Shown: positions 61,985-64,000 of the stretch, in pieces
How positions within the stretch are numbered: the first letter of the stretch is position 1
Layout of the letters: every line of letters begins with the position of its first letter
Assembly (NCBI RefSeq): GCF_000723205.1
Contig: NZ_HG315671.1
Coordinates: forward strand, 322,851 to 386,850
Length of the DNA: 64,000 nucleotides
Source of the DNA: Formosa agariphila KMM 3901
GTDB taxonomy: Bacteria > Bacteroidota > Bacteroidia > Flavobacteriales > Flavobacteriaceae
Direction: 5' to 3'
The notes under the pieces: generated by a model
What the model saw: the letters and a program-made list of their open reading frames with translations, nothing else
The model's database searches: none
What the model was told of the DNA's origin: nothing
Program-made: the position numbers and the translations under genes

Positions 61985-62983
61985 ATGTTTAAAAAAGATC
62001 CTTTACAAATAATTGCATTTCAGAGTTACGGAACACATTCGCGATTTTATTTACGCGGGCGTGCACTAGAAGATGAAACAATAGATTTGGAGCAGAAGGG
62101 GTTATTCAAACTTCTAATAAATACTTATAAACGCTTTGAAAGTGACGAGGTGAAAAACGTAGAATTAAATCTGCGTTTGCCAAATAATAAGGTTGTTAAA
62201 GTAAAAACAGATTCTCACGGTTATTTTAAATCAGAAGAAACACTTCAAGATTTAAATACTCTTACCAATAAAGAAGGTTGGTTAAAAGTTATTGCGTCTT
62301 ATAACGATGTAAATATTAAACGAAAAATTACCAAAGAAAATAGATTTCCTGCCGAAATTTTAATTCCTTCTATGTCTGCAGAATATGGAGTAATTAGCGA
62401 TATAGACGATACTATAATTCATACAGGCGTTGCCTCGTTTCTAAAATGGCGTGTACTTATAAATACTTTTTTTAAAGGGGCTTTTAAACGCATTCCTTTA
62501 GAAGGTGCTGCGGCATTTTATCATATGTTACATCGCGGGGCTTCGGGGACGAATGCCAATCCTATTTTTTACGTGAGTCATAGTCCGTGGAACTTATATA
62601 GGTATTTAGAATTTTTTCTAAAAACGAACAATTTTCCTAAAGGACCGATTTTGTTACGGAGTATGAATAGTATTTTTAAAAGGAAAAAAACTAGCGAAAA
62701 GCCTGAAAAGCAAAAGGAGATTATAAATATTTTGAAAATGTATCCCGAACTAAACTTTATTCTTATTGGGGATAGTGGCGAACATGATGCCGATATTTAT
62801 ATAGAGATTGCAGAATTATTTCCGAAACGTATTTTAGCTATTTATTTAAGATCTGTAGATCACAAGGAAAAAAGTATCCGTGTAAAAGGGCTATTCGACA
62901 CTTATAAAACAACACCAGCTTTATTAGTAAATTCTAGTAAAGAGGCTATAGATCATGCAAAAGCAAGTGGGTTTATTAAGTAA
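61985..62983 (+). CDS. App1-like phosphatidate phosphatase (DUF2183)
   Basis: A 332-residue protein. An N-terminal beta-sandwich region (about 1-125, 'FYLRGRALED', 'VELNLRLPNNKVVKVKTDSHGYF') precedes the HAD-like catalytic domain, with D-x-D-D-T in 'ISDIDDTIIHTG' around residues 138-147. Later motifs are 'FYVSHSPWNLY' and 'LIGDSGEHDADIY'. The order fits the App1 family; the yeast member dephosphorylates phosphatidic acid. Substrate in bacteria is not known. No signal peptide is visible. It converges on the dNK gene with 4 nt between stops. Confidence 0.9.
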   Translation: MFKKDPLQIIAFQSYGTHSRFYLRGRALEDETIDLEQKGLFKLLINTYKRFESDEVKNVELNLRLPNNKVVKVKTDSHGYFKSEETLQDLNTLTNKEGWLKVIASYNDVNIKRKITKENRFPAEILIPSMSAEYGVISDIDDTIIHTGVASFLKWRVLINTFFKGAFKRIPLEGAAAFYHMLHRGASGTNANPIFYVSHSPWNLYRYLEFFLKTNNFPKGPILLRSMNSIFKRKKTSEKPEKQKEIINILKMYPELNFILIGDSGEHDADIYIEIAELFPKRILAIYLRSVDHKEKSIRVKGLFDTYKTTPALLVNSSKEAIDHAKASGFIK

Positions 62984-62987
62984 TATG

Positions 62988-63602
62988 TTAGAATAAACCG
63001 TTTATTTCGGCATCAATTCTGTTAATTACATAACCTAAATCTTCAGGATTGTCTACAAAATCTAAATTGTCTACATCTATAATTAAAAGTTTTCCTTTGT
63101 TGTATCCATGTATCCAAGCCTCGTAACGTTCGTTCAATCGGCTTAAGTAATCAATGCTAATTGAGTTTTCGTAATCACGACCACGTTTTTGAATTTGTCC
63201 TACTAAATTTGGTATAGAACTTCTTAAGTAAATTAATAAATCTGGTCCTTGAACTACAGATTCCATTAAATCGAAAAGCGAGCGGTAATTCTCAAAGTCA
63301 CGATTTGTCATTAAGCCCATAGCGTGTAAGTTAGGGGCGAAAATATGAGCATCCTCGTAAATTGTTCGGTCTTGAACTATATCTTTTCCGCTTTCTCTAA
63401 TCTGAAGGACTTGTCTGAAGCGGCTGTTTAAAAAGTACACTTGAAGATTAAAACTCCAACGTTCCATCTGGTTATAAAAATCGTCTAAATACGGGTTATC
63501 TACAACATCCTCTAATTGGGCTTCCCAGTTAAAATGTTTCGCTAGTAATTTGGTTAGCGTCGTTTTTCCAGCGCCAATATTTCCGGCAATTGCAACATGC
63601 AT
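62988..63602 (-). CDS. Deoxynucleoside kinase (stand-alone)
   Basis: A 204-residue kinase of the dNK/dGK/dCK family. The P-loop is GNIGAGKT at 7-14; 'EDVVDNPYLDDFY', 'QDRTIYEDAHIFA' (the catalytic Glu/Arg motif with DRT) and 'IQKRGRDYENSI' (lid) follow. It phosphorylates deoxynucleosides for salvage. It is paralogous to the C-terminal half of the HPPK fusion encoded at 27.4 kb. The next gene on the minus strand (63606 onward) ends 3 nt before its start, so they are probably in one operon. Confidence 0.95.
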   Translation of the reverse strand: MHVAIAGNIGAGKTTLTKLLAKHFNWEAQLEDVVDNPYLDDFYNQMERWSFNLQVYFLNSRFRQVLQIRESGKDIVQDRTIYEDAHIFAPNLHAMGLMTNRDFENYRSLFDLMESVVQGPDLLIYLRSSIPNLVGQIQKRGRDYENSISIDYLSRLNERYEAWIHGYNKGKLLIIDVDNLDFVDNPEDLGYVINRIDAEINGLF

Positions 63603-63605
63603 AGC

Positions 63606-64000
63606 TTATGAGGTTTTTAAATGGAATTGATTCAGAGTTTTCAGGTTGTAAATATACAAGGTTTCATTGGTAAGCAAAAACTGTTTTATTAATAAATCGG
63701 GTAAGTTTATTTTAATAAAACTAGAAGTGTCTTTTTTTAAGTAAAATAATTCGTTGTCTTTTTGAAGGACAATATTTTCGTTGCTTTCATCCAATTTTGT
63801 AAATCCTTCATTTTTAATTTTTTGAACCAATGAGCCTACATAATTAAACTGATATAAATACTCTTTAGTAAGTAGCCAACACCAATTGTAGTTACTTGTA
63901 ATATCTAAGACTTCAGAGTTTATAGGCGTAGTCGACGCGCGAAGGGTGTTTGTTTTATAATCGAAAAGTTCTAATTGTTGTGTGTTGTCATTAAATAACC
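63606..64000 (-). CDS. Unknown protein, N-terminus beyond the window
   Basis: The frame is open from the right edge of the window to a stop at 63606, about 130 residues, so the gene starts beyond 64000. The visible C-terminal part consists of repeating beta-like segments with aromatic and Asn/Asp turns ('LELFDYKTNTL', 'YNWCWLLTKEYLYQFNY', 'NELFYLKKDTSSFIKI', 'NETLYIYNLKTLNQFHL'), which looks like blades of a beta-propeller. I do not recognise the family. It lies 3 nt upstream of the dNK gene. Confidence 0.75.
   Translation of the reverse strand, partial: LFNDNTQQLELFDYKTNTLRASTTPINSEVLDITSNYNWCWLLTKEYLYQFNYVGSLVQKIKNEGFTKLDESNENIVLQKDNELFYLKKDTSSFIKINLPDLLIKQFLLTNETLYIYNLKTLNQFHLKTS

Noticed and set aside
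1-64000. CRISPR arrays, insertion sequences, rRNA genes, replication origin
   Set aside because: No regularly spaced repeats, transposase genes, rRNA sequence or DnaA-box cluster with dnaA/dnaN context were seen.

Overview
The window is an AT-rich chromosomal stretch from a member of the Bacteroidota, almost certainly family Flavobacteriaceae. The evidence is the gene content: a PorP/SprF-type outer-membrane protein, a short primary sigma factor without region 1.1, tandem OmpH/Skp chaperones after BamA, DUF6089 and DUF5686 proteins, and an HPPK-deoxynucleoside kinase fusion. Promoters of the Bacteroidetes type (TTG / TAnnTTTG) are visible, and strong Shine-Dalgarno sequences are mostly absent. 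I cannot name the genus from sequence alone. Nearly everything is core genome. I see no insertion sequence, prophage, CRISPR array or defence island.

Layout. 1-3.8 kb: end of one efflux adaptor, a TolC-type channel, a second adaptor and tsaB. 3.8-7.9 kb: MscS channel, NfuA-type Fe-S protein, PorP/SprF protein and gamma carbonic anhydrase. 7.9-14.4 kb (minus strand): tig, clpP and clpX, a small four-helix membrane protein, a MORN/TonB hybrid, an alpha/beta hydrolase and pdxJ. 14.5-22.9 kb (plus strand): an envelope block of CBS protein, NAD kinase, DUF6089 protein, uppS, bamA, two ompH genes and murI. 22.9-31.8 kb: GH3 protein, DUF2797 protein, rpsU-rpoD, queuosine-precursor transporter, HPPK-dNK fusion, TrmH-type methyltransferase and mutS. 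31.9-32.4 kb: tRNA-Gly(GCC) and two almost identical tRNA-Leu(UAA) genes, each with its own terminator. 32.8-43.9 kb: patatin-Omp85 fusion, PBP1A, aldo/keto reductase, GNAT, two small secreted proteins (one a repeat lipoprotein), Kdo transferase, PLP aminotransferase and galE. 44-54.7 kb: lspA-fabD, acetyltransferase, FAD oxidoreductase, 2TM-DHFR fusion, CBM48 protein, thyA, CNT nucleoside transporter, bifunctional nuclease and etfBA. 55-64 kb: PDH E1-beta, DUF5686 protein, soluble and membrane pyrophosphatases, App1-like phosphatase, a second deoxynucleoside kinase and a truncated gene at the right edge.

How the genes work together. Three themes recur. The first is envelope biogenesis: UppS, BamA, OmpH, MurI, PBP1A, Kdo transferase, LspA, the patatin-Omp85 protein and the TolC pump. 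The second is thymidylate, folate and deoxynucleotide supply: HPPK-dNK, 2TM-DHFR, ThyA, CNT transporter and the second dNK. The third is protein quality control: trigger factor and ClpXP.

The most unusual signals are the following. A 28-bp perfect palindrome lies upstream of etfBA. A 14-bp inverted repeat encloses about 90 nt between etfA and the nuclease gene. A lipoprotein is built from nine 11-residue repeats. There are several unusual domain fusions. The duplicated tRNA-Leu unit carries a compensatory acceptor-stem change.
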